Below are positions 52,856 through 62,742 of a stretch of DNA of 64,000 nt, in pieces. Each line of letters begins with the position of its first letter. Positions within the stretch are counted from its first letter, which is position 1. The translations under genes were made by a program, and so were the position numbers. The stretch comes from Acinetobacter piscicola. Its GTDB lineage: Bacteria > Pseudomonadota > Gammaproteobacteria > Pseudomonadales > Moraxellaceae. The stretch covers positions 120,102 through 184,101 of the forward strand of contig NZ_CP048660.1 in assembly GCF_015218165.1 (NCBI RefSeq). The letters run 5' to 3'. The notes below the pieces were generated by a model. The model did not search any database, was not told the DNA's origin, and saw only the letters and a program-made list of their open reading frames with translations.

Positions 52856-55800
52856 ATGCAATTAAATAACAATGGTTCTAGTACTGAACTAAGTACACTC
52901 GCACCTAAAATAATTCTTTCCCCTTTATTAAAAGCCATGGTGGGGACTCTTAAAAACCATCAATCAGATCATTTCTTCAATTATTATGGGCCTTCTCATA
53001 ATCTGCATTTTGATGCGACCGCTTTTGTGTCTGCAGTATTTAAGCAGATCGGGACTAAAAACGATTCAAAGCCAATTTATAACATCATCAAAGATATTCA
53101 ATTATTACCTGAAGATTCAAAACTCAGAATAAGCACTTTATTTGATAAGGAATCTGAAGCTAAAACTGCCCAGACCTATCGTGATTTAGACCAAGTGATG
53201 TCTGAAATTGTTCAGCAAGTACTTCAAAATGCTCCGACAGGTATGGCACTGAATTCTCTCAACCAATTCTTAGGCGATCTCAAATATTCTGATCCAGTGA
53301 TTGCCAAAAATTCTCAGTATCCTATGCAAGTCAAAGGACAATCTAAAGTAGCTTCTTTGCAATATACAAACGACTTAAAAGCAAAAGATGGCGAATTACG
53401 ACTTTTCACTGTTACTGAAGAAATCAGCAAACCTCAATGGGTGAAAGAGGTTTGCGAGGCAATCAAAGCCATTGTGAAGCAGTCCTACCCAGCTGGTGAA
53501 AAGATGCCATTAGAGGTTGCTGAACGTATGCAGGAAATTCTTGATGATGAATGTTCTGCTGAAAATAATGATATCCAAAATCTACTTCATTTCGTAGAAA
53601 TCAAAGCACTATCACGAGCTCGTATCCGAAATTGCTTCAAAATTATGGAAATCATTGCGGATCACATTGATAAGACTGAGCGTAACGATTTCAAGCGTGA
53701 GTCCGCTGTTTCCTATATCCGTAAAGCAATTGCTTTCTTTCAGATTTTTGGTAATCGAATTGCTCCATGGAATGAGGAAACAACGGAAACCATTAAGGAC
53801 TATGGTATTGACTTTGGTGCTATCTATGGAGCTGTAGGTAAAGTTGATTTTAATGGTTTGCTGGCCTATGTTGGGGCAACAGATGCTTTGCCAATCTGGG
53901 TAAAACCAAAAATTGAAATGAATGATATTCGTCATGAGGATAAGGAAGGGCTATCTCTAAAACGTGAAGTCACTTATGCCTTTCGGGTGAATGGGGAGTT
54001 TGTTAAAGAGGAAAAAGTAAGTTCATTTAACTCTAAGTTGCAGATCAATTATAAGACAAGCAAATGCAACCGTTCGGGTGCAGATACTATGCTGACTGCT
54101 TATGAAGCTCGTCTGCATACTATCAATAAAGCATTGCTGCTGAAGGATATTGTTGATGATAAAGGTCAGCCGATTTCTGAAGAACGATTAAGCAAAGAGT
54201 GCTCAGATCGCGTTGCTCAAGTAGAGATGTTCCAGCTCATTATGATGTACTTCGTCCTATCTGGGGCAGACATGAAGATTTCAGATTTTGAAGGGGCATT
54301 CAATAAACTGGTTGATGCATTCAAGAATCCTCAAAAAATCCGACTTAACCTTACTCGTATCTTAGACGAAAAGCTCAATACCGAAAAAATGCATGAGCGA
54401 ATGGAGGTGATCACGTCTACGATCACTACAGCGCTAAAAGCGAATCTGGATTCCATCATTAGTGAGATGGAAAAGGATAGTAGTCTTAAAACTGTACTCT
54501 ACATCCTTCCAAGTATTGTGAATCTAGATGTATTCAAGAGTTCAATTGGTGAAGATGCGGAACAGTTCTTTAGTATATTTAAGGGTAAAGAATCGAACTT
54601 TTACAGCTACATCTCGATAGTGGATGCTAGCCGTAAAAAGTTGGCGAAAATGAGCCAAGACGAAATCATTCGAAAGAATGATTATGCTCGTAAAGCCCTA
54701 AGCGAGATTGAGTTTAATTCCACACTGAAAATTCGAACGTTGGTACCGATTGAGAATCCTAATACCGACCTAGATCAATTTGATGTCGCTCGTAATCTGA
54801 ATATTCCTTGTTTACCAGTATTGATGGTGCCGACCAACAAGAAGGTCAGCGACAATGGGCTGCCACATTTTTATCATCCTGAGAGCTTAAGTTATGACAA
54901 CTTGTTATCTAAATACAAGGTCATGATTCATTATTCATCTAAGCTATTTCGATTGAGTGACTTAAAAGGCGGCCATGCTCAATTATGTTTGGATGAAAAA
55001 GAAAATGCTTTGATCATCAGTACGTCATGTTTTTCGATTGCGATTCATCTATTCCTTAAACATCTGATTAAAGAAGTAAAAAATCAACTGGGTATCGAAG
55101 AGCGCTTATATGTACCTGTAATGCGAATTGACTCAGTTGATGAACATGAGAATGAAGAAAAAGCCCAATTTCAAAGGAAATCAAAAAAGATCCAAAAAGG
55201 TGGGTTTAATCCTGAGTGTAAACGAGCGTATGCCACCGCTTATACCCTTGAGAAGTTGCTGAACAATGATGATGCTATTGTGAAGGTACAGGGCCTTAAG
55301 TATCAACCAGATCCTATGCCTTATGGTAATCAAAATGGTGAGCGAGTTTGTGCCCCGGTGAATCTCGCTATGGATAAAACAGTGACTTACCGTATTCAGG
55401 CTGCAATTGAAGCACTGTCAGGATATTCAGAAATCATCATCCCATTTGAGGGCACTAAGGACAAAATTGCCTGTATTAGTTATAACTCTCGACCTGAGAA
55501 TGATGTGGAATTTAAGTATCAGCATCAGAAGGATTTGCTACTTCTTAAACCAGATTATGGCTACATCTGCTACGTCTATACACTTGAGCGTATCAACGAT
55601 AAACAGGGTCGCTTATCACTACAGAAGGTCAGTCATGCCCCAGTTGCTGAAGACAATCTGAGAACAAGTAAGGCGATGCACCGTATCATCGAAAAACTGC
55701 AGTCAGATGGTTTTGAAGATGTTGTATTGCTTTCACACCATTTTGCACAGCGTAAGATCGGTAAGACTGAAACCAGCAACTTGATTCATGAAAGTGAAAG

Positions 55801-56431
55801 TGCTTTGGATCAACTTGATCAGTTGTTCCCGAATATGAATTTCTATCCATTCCAGTCTGATACGATCCCAGCACTGAGCTTAAAAACCAGTGATAACAGT
55901 CGTGTCTATGAGGTACCGCACCATCAGTACCATACTGCGATCATCAATCAAAAAGAATATAAACAATCCTTGTCCGTATATAGCTTTGCGACTAAACGTA
56001 CTGTGGGTGTTCGTACTCAGAATGGTATTTGTTCGTATTTCTATATGCTAACCAGTCAGGAGCATTCGATTCATAACGATAAGCGAATTAGATTGCACAG
56101 TAAAATTATTGATGTGAATGATTCCAATGAAATGAAATCAATTCGCTCTGTATTGCGTGGTCTGCATTACTTTGAGTCTGAACGTCCTACAGCTGGCAAA
56201 AACTTCACTCCGGTACTTGAGCCTTCCCATATTCGTGGCACTACTGGCATTCAAGAGCTTGGTGAAGTCATAGTGTCGAGTCGTCTAAATAAAGGCGAAG
56301 TTGTCATGAGTCTGCCAGCCTTAATCGGCAAGCTCGAAGAATACGTTATTCTGATGAATGAAGACTTGATTGAGCCAATCGAGCCGTCTCCAGAGGGAGC
56401 TGAAGAAATTTTAGCGACTGATGTGGAGTAA
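52856..56431 (+). CDS. Large protein of unknown function, first gene of a putative three-gene defence operon
   Basis: 1,191 residues, no family recognised; no signal peptide or membrane helices. The N-terminal half is helical (QVMSEIVQQVLQNAPTGMAL, KAIVKQSYPAGEKMPLEV). The C-terminal half (~640-1170) alternates beta and alpha and ends with RGTTGIQELGEVIVSSRL. No Walker, HNH, PD-(D/E)xK, DEDD or DNA MTase motif could be found. The RBS is weak. It ends 5 nt before the helicase gene, with that gene's RBS in its last codons, so the two are coupled and probably form a complex. The upstream 140 bp after the hnh remnant should hold the operon promoter. Confidence 0.72.
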   Translation: MQLNNNGSSTELSTLAPKIILSPLLKAMVGTLKNHQSDHFFNYYGPSHNLHFDATAFVSAVFKQIGTKNDSKPIYNIIKDIQLLPEDSKLRISTLFDKESEAKTAQTYRDLDQVMSEIVQQVLQNAPTGMALNSLNQFLGDLKYSDPVIAKNSQYPMQVKGQSKVASLQYTNDLKAKDGELRLFTVTEEISKPQWVKEVCEAIKAIVKQSYPAGEKMPLEVAERMQEILDDECSAENNDIQNLLHFVEIKALSRARIRNCFKIMEIIADHIDKTERNDFKRESAVSYIRKAIAFFQIFGNRIAPWNEETTETIKDYGIDFGAIYGAVGKVDFNGLLAYVGATDALPIWVKPKIEMNDIRHEDKEGLSLKREVTYAFRVNGEFVKEEKVSSFNSKLQINYKTSKCNRSGADTMLTAYEARLHTINKALLLKDIVDDKGQPISEERLSKECSDRVAQVEMFQLIMMYFVLSGADMKISDFEGAFNKLVDAFKNPQKIRLNLTRILDEKLNTEKMHERMEVITSTITTALKANLDSIISEMEKDSSLKTVLYILPSIVNLDVFKSSIGEDAEQFFSIFKGKESNFYSYISIVDASRKKLAKMSQDEIIRKNDYARKALSEIEFNSTLKIRTLVPIENPNTDLDQFDVARNLNIPCLPVLMVPTNKKVSDNGLPHFYHPESLSYDNLLSKYKVMIHYSSKLFRLSDLKGGHAQLCLDEKENALIISTSCFSIAIHLFLKHLIKEVKNQLGIEERLYVPVMRIDSVDEHENEEKAQFQRKSKKIQKGGFNPECKRAYATAYTLEKLLNNDDAIVKVQGLKYQPDPMPYGNQNGERVCAPVNLAMDKTVTYRIQAAIEALSGYSEIIIPFEGTKDKIACISYNSRPENDVEFKYQHQKDLLLLKPDYGYICYVYTLERINDKQGRLSLQKVSHAPVAEDNLRTSKAMHRIIEKLQSDGFEDVVLLSHHFAQRKIGKTETSNLIHESESALDQLDQLFPNMNFYPFQSDTIPALSLKTSDNSRVYEVPHHQYHTAIINQKEYKQSLSVYSFATKRTVGVRTQNGICSYFYMLTSQEHSIHNDKRIRLHSKIIDVNDSNEMKSIRSVLRGLHYFESERPTAGKNFTPVLEPSHIRGTTGIQELGEVIVSSRLNKGEVVMSLPALIGKLEEYVILMNEDLIEPIEPSPEGAEEILATDVE

Positions 56432-56436
56432 GCGCC

Positions 56437-59400
56437 GTGGTGAACAATGAAGCCAAAGTTTGGGGCGAGGTTTATGAGATCGCTGTTAAACGTGGTTCGA
56501 TTATGGCTTTGCTTGATGCAAAGCTATTATCAGCCAGCCATCCTGTAGTAGCAGAATGGAATAGTAAACAGATTGCTGATGTCTTTCAGGAAATGAAGGA
56601 AGCGCTATATAGCGATGTCATTAATGCCGCTATCCATGAAAATATCGAAAGCTATTTTCAGCAATTGATAAAAACTGGATTCGGGCATGGTTATACCAAT
56701 ACTCGTGAGTTTCTAAGAAAGATCAAGCCAAAAGGTATTGCAAGGGCTAAAACGGCGAATGCAAGACCAAATTGGAGCTTATCTGGCATCTGGTGTCCAC
56801 TGACAATGCCAAATGATATAACCCAGACCATTGTAGATGACTACACAACTGAGGAAGAACATATTGCTATTAAAGCCTTCAAGGAGAAGGCGTTGGAAAC
56901 ATGGAATCAACAATTCAGTCTTACCCACGCTAAAATGTTTGGTAAGGGTATGTTTGGTCGTGCTGATTTCTTGGCGGTAATCAAAGTCAAAGCCAACTAT
57001 CATGTGCTGGTTCAGGAATATTCATTATTTTACGTTTTAGGTGAACCAGAACAATTCAATGCCAAGGATTCTTGTACCTATTTGCAAGAGTACAAGCGTT
57101 ACATCAAACATTCTGAATCGCAAAGTGTTTTCTCATACGTGAATGCAGAAGCTCAAGAGATCCCATTTAAGTTCTCAAAAAAACTACGTGAATACTTGAG
57201 AGCCTATGTCCGTAAGGAAAAAGTCCTATTTAAGATGGCGCAAGGCTGTTCGTATGCAACCACTTTTGTTGATTCTTTTAAATGGAAGTTTGAACAAGAT
57301 GACATGCCAAATATTCGTCTGAGTGTGATGGCGATCACCAGCCGGGGAAGTGAATACATTTCTGCTGAATTTTCGGATAAAGATAAATCCCCAGAGCTGG
57401 AAATTATGTATCAGCTGGGCAAGGAGTATCAGGATAACGTTCTGAGTCTGGACGATATGGATGAACGTACGAAACTGCAAGTTGAGATTCTGAATTATCT
57501 GGTGAATGAACCTGTCAAAAACATCTCGGAAATCGTGTCCAAAAATATTAGCGATATTTCCTACGGTCAGGATCTTACTTTCACTATTACCGAAAGGCTT
57601 AAGGATTTTGTGAATCCTAACCAGCCACTGGCTTTAGAGTGGGTTTTTGACTTGATAGATCGGCAAGTCGATGACGAAGACCATAACCAAAAACTTAAAG
57701 AGATGGTGCTGGCTGAGTTTAAAACAATTCGTAAGGGAAAAATTGAGAATAAAACTTCATTCACCTTACGTGATTTGCATAAATCCGCCGTAGTACTGGC
57801 ACTGAAGGAAAGTAAACAAGGCCAAGTGAATTTCATCTGTTTGACTGGTACGCCGGGGATTGGGAAAACATCGAGCGTTAAGACTTTGCTGGCAGATTTG
57901 GAAGGCTTTTTTTTCTTTTATACCAGTCCACGAGTGTTGATTAACGATGATGTGGTCAGTGATTTATCTAAAATATCAGCTACGATTACCAGTAACAGTG
58001 ATGTGGTGACACAGGCACAGCAAATCTATTCGAAGATTCACAATACGGATTGTAAGGTGAATGCGCGTGGTGCCGCTATTGTGGGTGGTGTTGAAGATAT
58101 GAAGATAGATCATGGCTCAAGTGTTCTATTGTTCAAACAAGATGAATACCGAAAGCTCAAAGACCTGGAACAGAATGCAAATGCCAATAGACGCTATGCC
58201 AATACTTCAGAATCTAAAATTACGGCAACCAATAAGAAGTTTGCCAGAGTGTTTGATTCATTAGGGGAAGCGACCCAGCAATTACTTGTATTCCATCCAG
58301 AGCTCAATAAACTGACGATGACTGTAGCAAGTCAGGCATTCATGCCATATAACACCACACCAGCTGGACCACGAAACCCAAGGGAAAACCAAAATAAAAC
58401 TGTGGCAGCTTCCAGTTTGGATGGGCTGGAAAAAATGTTCCAATACAAAATCGATAAGAAGCCGACAGAGGCCAAAATCGAACGGAGAGAGTTTGCCAAA
58501 AAGTTCCCTAACATTGTGGTGATGTTTGATGAAATTACAGGGGATTCAGGTACACGTACTTTTATCAATGAGATGCTGAAATTCCTTTCCAAAAACTTCA
58601 TTGAACCGTTTCAAGGTAATTCTCCATTTACGGTGACTGTGATTCTTGCAGATGCATCCCTTAGTAATGTGAATGCAATCCAAAATTACATGAAGAAACA
58701 GGACCAGTTACCAGCAAAAATGTTCATCTCTCCATCTTTGGGTAATTTCCCATTCAAGATGCAGACTGCAGATCTGGATGATGGTAACTCTGTTCGTTCT
58801 AGTATCCATATCATGGCGAATTGTTACCCGGCAAGTGATCTTAAAATCCAATATATGCTCAAGCAATACGCCGTAGTCCCTGAAACAGATGATTTTGGAT
58901 TGGATAAGAACCTGACTCATCTATTTCGCCAGAAAGCTGGGGAAAGGACTCAACAGACTGCTATCGAGCTTATTCAAAAGAATCTTGAAGATGGTAAAAA
59001 GCAAGTTATCTACTTTGCTCAGGATAAAAATGCATTGGCCGCACTCAGAGATGCATTAGTCGATGAAGGAGTGGTTGGACGCTCTAAGATTGGCATTTTT
59101 GATAGCCAGTTAATGGGATACCACCGTACAGAGTTGCTGGATCGCAAAGAGACATTGCAAGTCGTACTGATTACTTCGACTGCGGCTAGGGGGATTTCAT
59201 TCCCGAACTGTGATTCAATCATTGCTGCCATGCCTCGTTTCGCAATTGAAGCCTCTTTAATGGAAATCGCCCAGCTTGTTTACCGGGGACGTGGTGGATA
59301 TTTGGATAAAGAGAAAAATGAGTGGGTCAACGGCGATGAACGTGATCGTTTGCTGACGATTCTGGTAGAAGATTTCTACTTGGTATCTAATGATGAAACT

Positions 59401-60420
59401 CAGACAGAGCTTGAATATAAAGTTAAGAGCTCATTGGATATGCTCTCAATTTTCATGCTTATTCGTGGGACTTTATACACTCGTATCACTGGGGATGCTG
59501 GCTTCAAAAAAACTCAGATCGCCATGATCCCAATTGGTGAGGTGAAAGATAAGACCAGTGATAAACCGGGGCTGGCTTCTTTGATCAGGGATTTCATCAA
59601 GGACGTGAATAGTGTTCTTTATAAGATTACTGCAACCGAAGGTGAGTTGGTTGGAAGGCTTAAGGCTGTGGTAGAGAAGGCTCAAACAGTTTACTCAGCA
59701 AATAAGCTCACTTCTACCTATAGTACTAAGACCAACAAATACCGAAGTTTTTACACACCTGCATTAACGCCTGAGTTAAAAGAACTTCAGTTCTACGAGA
59801 AATGGTGCCGGGAACATCATTCGCTTAAGTCCAGATTACTCACCATTAGCGATCAGGAAGATGCTTTGACGATTCCTGAAAATATCTATATCTGTGGGCC
59901 TATGATCATGGAAGATCGCTCAAACTTCGGTAACAAGGAGTCGTTTGATATTGCCAATGACAATCTCTCACAAAATTCTTTAAGGAAGTTCCTAAATGAG
60001 TTAATCGCCCTGCAGAGGGGATACCCTCAGTTGAATGCTTATAAGAACATTCAAAAGCATATCAGGGAGATCACGAATATGATTTCTTCTGTTCTTGAAT
60101 CAGAAACGGATAGCTATACAAAGGAAGTTGAGCAACAGGGAATGATGCGTAAGCTCTGGGTGACGTACCCGGTAGCGGCAAACGAGCTGGTTAAACTTCA
60201 AGACAAGAACTTTGATAAAGACTGGTTTGATGCATTGAGCTTTGAGCTGAGAGTGAGGAATGCAGAGTTTCCGGTAATGCCAGAATATCGGGATCATCCA
60301 TTTCGTGGTACTCAGCAATTATCAGGGCATCCAGTGTTTGAAAGGTTGTTCGAGCAGACAAATTTCATGCTTTGTCGTGAATTAAACTTGGTGAATACTT
60401 TGACTATGTTTAATGAATGA
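56437..60420 (+). CDS. Large SF2-like helicase/ATPase, second gene of the operon
   Basis: 1,327 residues; start GTG 56437 with GGAG ~9 nt upstream. Walker A is LTGTPGIGKTSS (~469-480), Walker B is IVVMFDEITGDS (~692-703), and motif IV-like KQVIYFAQDKNALAALRDAL is near 850-870. Motif V is LITSTAARGISFPNCDS (~910-925) and motif VI is QLVYRGRGGYLD (~945-955). About 215 residues separate Walker A and B, far more than in ordinary helicases, so the first RecA fold carries an insertion. The N-terminal ~450 residues have no assigned domain; KGMFGRADFLAVIKVKANYH and QEYSLFYV are vaguely nuclease-like but not convincing. The last ~350 residues are unassigned. Confidence 0.78.
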   Translation: MVNNEAKVWGEVYEIAVKRGSIMALLDAKLLSASHPVVAEWNSKQIADVFQEMKEALYSDVINAAIHENIESYFQQLIKTGFGHGYTNTREFLRKIKPKGIARAKTANARPNWSLSGIWCPLTMPNDITQTIVDDYTTEEEHIAIKAFKEKALETWNQQFSLTHAKMFGKGMFGRADFLAVIKVKANYHVLVQEYSLFYVLGEPEQFNAKDSCTYLQEYKRYIKHSESQSVFSYVNAEAQEIPFKFSKKLREYLRAYVRKEKVLFKMAQGCSYATTFVDSFKWKFEQDDMPNIRLSVMAITSRGSEYISAEFSDKDKSPELEIMYQLGKEYQDNVLSLDDMDERTKLQVEILNYLVNEPVKNISEIVSKNISDISYGQDLTFTITERLKDFVNPNQPLALEWVFDLIDRQVDDEDHNQKLKEMVLAEFKTIRKGKIENKTSFTLRDLHKSAVVLALKESKQGQVNFICLTGTPGIGKTSSVKTLLADLEGFFFFYTSPRVLINDDVVSDLSKISATITSNSDVVTQAQQIYSKIHNTDCKVNARGAAIVGGVEDMKIDHGSSVLLFKQDEYRKLKDLEQNANANRRYANTSESKITATNKKFARVFDSLGEATQQLLVFHPELNKLTMTVASQAFMPYNTTPAGPRNPRENQNKTVAASSLDGLEKMFQYKIDKKPTEAKIERREFAKKFPNIVVMFDEITGDSGTRTFINEMLKFLSKNFIEPFQGNSPFTVTVILADASLSNVNAIQNYMKKQDQLPAKMFISPSLGNFPFKMQTADLDDGNSVRSSIHIMANCYPASDLKIQYMLKQYAVVPETDDFGLDKNLTHLFRQKAGERTQQTAIELIQKNLEDGKKQVIYFAQDKNALAALRDALVDEGVVGRSKIGIFDSQLMGYHRTELLDRKETLQVVLITSTAARGISFPNCDSIIAAMPRFAIEASLMEIAQLVYRGRGGYLDKEKNEWVNGDERDRLLTILVEDFYLVSNDETQTELEYKVKSSLDMLSIFMLIRGTLYTRITGDAGFKKTQIAMIPIGEVKDKTSDKPGLASLIRDFIKDVNSVLYKITATEGELVGRLKAVVEKAQTVYSANKLTSTYSTKTNKYRSFYTPALTPELKELQFYEKWCREHHSLKSRLLTISDQEDALTIPENIYICGPMIMEDRSNFGNKESFDIANDNLSQNSLRKFLNELIALQRGYPQLNAYKNIQKHIREITNMISSVLESETDSYTKEVEQQGMMRKLWVTYPVAANELVKLQDKNFDKDWFDALSFELRVRNAEFPVMPEYRDHPFRGTQQLSGHPVFERLFEQTNFMLCRELNLVNTLTMFNE

Positions 60421-60455
60421 TTCAAATTATATTATCTATTTAGTAGAGGATTAAT

Positions 60456-61469
60456 GTGCATATACCTGCTGCACAAGAACAACTTAAATTCTTAAAAAAT
60501 ATTCAGCTGATTTTACAGTCGGGTAGTTTTAGTAGCACCTATAAATTTGCGTTGCTGATTAGCCTAAGCCGATTAGCTATTGAAAAAGGTAAAGATTCAG
60601 GTGAGAGTCTATCACTCGAATATACGGATATTGCTGAGAAGTTTATCGAGCTATATTGGAAGCAAGCAGTGCCATATACCTTTAATGATGAAGGCCAACT
60701 GATCTTAAATCAAAATAATGGTAAGCAAGCAGCGATTGTAAATCGAATCATTGGGCTTCGTCAGAGTTACTCATCCCTTGGACTGTTAAGACGAGATTCA
60801 TTAGTGTGGTTGAAGCTAGTTAAAGATGTCGCTCGCACTGTAAAAGACATGCCAGTCCGTTATCTGCAAAACATCAATGGACAAAACTTTGAGTTTCTAT
60901 ACCGGCTTGAGCAATCAGGGAAGCAATTAATTTTATTACCGCAAGTCATGTATTGCTTACGACAATTTAGTGAAATTATTGAAGAACTCTGTCAGAAGCG
61001 CTGGATTGATTATATTCGTAGAAATAGTAGTAATGCCGAGATTTTGAATAAGTTACCAAACCTTGAGCAATTTATGTTTGAGCCGAGCCGAAATCAGCTT
61101 AATGCAGTTGCTACAGTATTGGTAGAGATGCAGGAGTGCAGATGCTTTTACTGTAATAAGGAAATGAAAAAGAATAATTACGCCGTAGACTATTTTATTC
61201 CTTGGTCAATGTATCCATCAGATACCGGGCATAACTTTGTGTTAGCCGATTCCCGCTGTAATTCTAAGAAAAGCAATCTATTGGCCTCACATGAATTTCT
61301 TTATAAATGGCAAGAGCGTAATGAAGAACAGGATTTGATTATTGTGGATCGGATATCAGTGCTCGGTTTTTTAACAGATAAAGAGCGGTCACATAAAGTG
61401 GCGGAGTGGGCATATGCTCAAGGGAAAGAAAATAATTATTTAATGTGGATGGGGGAAAATAGCAAATAA
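60456..61469 (+). CDS. HNH endonuclease, third gene of the operon
   Basis: 337 residues from GTG 60456, with AGAGGA 7 nt upstream. The C-terminal HNH module shows CFYCNKEMKK (~230-238), AVDYFIPWSMYPSDTGHNFV (~243-262) and CNSKKSNLL (~268-276). The His of the usual DHxxPWS box is Tyr here, so metal-dependent cleavage must use another residue (for example the His in TGHNF) or may be lost. The N-terminal ~220 residues are helical, and its start is duplicated as the remnant at 52637. It lies 35 nt after the helicase stop, in the same operon. Confidence 0.82.
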   Translation: MHIPAAQEQLKFLKNIQLILQSGSFSSTYKFALLISLSRLAIEKGKDSGESLSLEYTDIAEKFIELYWKQAVPYTFNDEGQLILNQNNGKQAAIVNRIIGLRQSYSSLGLLRRDSLVWLKLVKDVARTVKDMPVRYLQNINGQNFEFLYRLEQSGKQLILLPQVMYCLRQFSEIIEELCQKRWIDYIRRNSSNAEILNKLPNLEQFMFEPSRNQLNAVATVLVEMQECRCFYCNKEMKKNNYAVDYFIPWSMYPSDTGHNFVLADSRCNSKKSNLLASHEFLYKWQERNEEQDLIIVDRISVLGFLTDKERSHKVAEWAYAQGKENNYLMWMGENSK

Positions 61470-61526
61470 ATCATGGCTCCCCTGAGATTAGACTAAAAAT
61501 CCAATTGCTTTAAAAATACCGTAAAA

Positions 61527-61559
61527 AATGTTTACTGTACATTTGCTATGGGGTAATCT
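61527..61559 (+). promoter_or_regulatory. Candidate brxR promoter with overlapping operator palindrome
   Basis: AATGT-N7-ACATT forms an inverted repeat at 61527-61543. TTTACT (61531-61536), 17 bp, then TAATCT (61554-61559) could be -35 and -10 boxes, so a dimer bound at the palindrome would cover the promoter. BrxR proteins are known to repress their own promoters through inverted repeats. Confidence 0.5.
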
Positions 61560-61589
61560 TAAAACTACTATTTATTGACTGATTGGTAT

Positions 61590-62456
61590 ATGACGACAGA
61601 TAAGCATGAAGTCCTTCTCAGAATGAGAGCCATTGAACTCCTTGCATACTGGGAAGGTCGTTTGGTTACCAATCGTTTGATGAGCTGGTTTGGATTGAGT
61701 CGACAGCAGGCTTCTGCGGATATCAAGCGCTATAATACGCTGTATAACCCCGATGCCTTGATTCATGATCCCTCAGTCAAGGGTTATGTGCCTAAGGCCA
61801 GCTTCCAGCCTGTACTGACTACAGCGCATATCAATGAATATCTCAATATGCTGTCAGGTTTGGTTAGTGAATCGCATGCCCTGATTGCGACACCAGAACC
61901 GAATCTTGCAGCAGTTCAATTACCTGATCGCAGTGTACGTCCTGAAGTGATTCGGGAAGTTTTGCGTGCCTGTCGAACACAAAGCTGTCTCAAAATTATT
62001 TATGCCTCCATGCAGAATCCGCAGTGGCATGAACGCATCATTTCCCCACACACCCTGGTGTATACCGGTTTTCGCTGGCATGTCCGTGCCTATTGCCATC
62101 AGAGCAAGCAGTTTAAGGACTTTTTACTCTCCAGAATTGATCGTACACCTGTTGTGGTGGCGATTGAGTCAGTAGACCCTGCTCAGGATCAGCAATGGCA
62201 TGAAGAAATTGTACTGACGCTGATCCCTAATCCAAAATTGAATGAAGCTCAAAAAGCGCTGGTCGAAAAAGACTTCGGCATGCCTGATGGCAGATTACAG
62301 ATTTCGGTCAAAAAAGCCCTGGCTCACTATACTTTGCAGCGATATCAGGCCGCGATCACGCTGGCTGAGGCGGATGATGCCTTGAAATATCCCTTGGTAC
62401 TACAACGCTCAGATATCGAAAAGCTGTCGTCTTACCTGTTTGATCAAGCTTCATAG
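61590..62456 (+). CDS. brxR: BrxR, WYL-domain transcriptional regulator of BREX
   Basis: 288 residues; ATG 61590 is preferred over TTG 61575. The N-terminal winged HTH (LLAYWEGRLVTNRLMSWFGL, SRQQASADIKRYNT) is followed by a WYL domain with CLKIIYASMQNPQWHERIIS and HTLVYTGFRWHVRAYCHQS, then a C-terminal WCX-like region (LTLIPNPKLNEAQKALVEKD). The family binds inverted repeats as a dimer and represses BREX operons. It is 10 nt upstream of brxA with the brxA RBS overlapping its stop region, the standard BREX order. Confidence 0.9.
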   Translation: MTTDKHEVLLRMRAIELLAYWEGRLVTNRLMSWFGLSRQQASADIKRYNTLYNPDALIHDPSVKGYVPKASFQPVLTTAHINEYLNMLSGLVSESHALIATPEPNLAAVQLPDRSVRPEVIREVLRACRTQSCLKIIYASMQNPQWHERIISPHTLVYTGFRWHVRAYCHQSKQFKDFLLSRIDRTPVVVAIESVDPAQDQQWHEEIVLTLIPNPKLNEAQKALVEKDFGMPDGRLQISVKKALAHYTLQRYQAAITLAEADDALKYPLVLQRSDIEKLSSYLFDQAS

Positions 62457-62466
62457 GAGATTGGCC

Positions 62467-62692
62467 ATGTTAGAACAATTTCATTATGACAGTGACCTGA
62501 TTGGTGGCTCCCTGATGGTGCGTGAAAGCCGGCTGATCGCGGATCTGTTATTACGAGAAGCGACTCCAGAACAATGGCATCAGGCAATTCAGATTGACAA
62601 TATTCTGCAAAAAAGAACGCCTGCTTCAGCCCAACGTAACGCCACTGCCATTCGTAAGCGTCTGGAGCGCTTAGAGCCTGATTTCTGGAAAG
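62467..62692 (+). pseudogene. brxA: brxA (DUF1819), truncated by IS3 insertion
   Basis: ATG 62467 with AGGAGA 6 nt upstream; 75 codons remain. Residues IGGSLMVRESRLIADLLL, ATPEQWHQAIQIDNILQKRT and AIRKRLERLEPDFWKV are the BrxA/DUF1819 N-terminus, usually ~200 aa in full. The frame enters the IS3 left repeat at 62693 and ends in it. The rest of brxA and the BREX operon should lie beyond the window. Polar effects on the downstream genes are likely. Confidence 0.88.
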
Positions 62693-62742
62693 TGAACCGT
62701 ACCGGGTTTGTCGGAGACCAAGCTTTCTGAGAGAATGTCCCG

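Noticed and set aside
52856..56431. Argonaute/PIWI-like or RNase H-like C-terminus in the 1,191-aa protein
   Set aside because: Alternating beta/alpha composition is suggestive but I found no DEDX catalytic pattern, MID signature or PAZ region.
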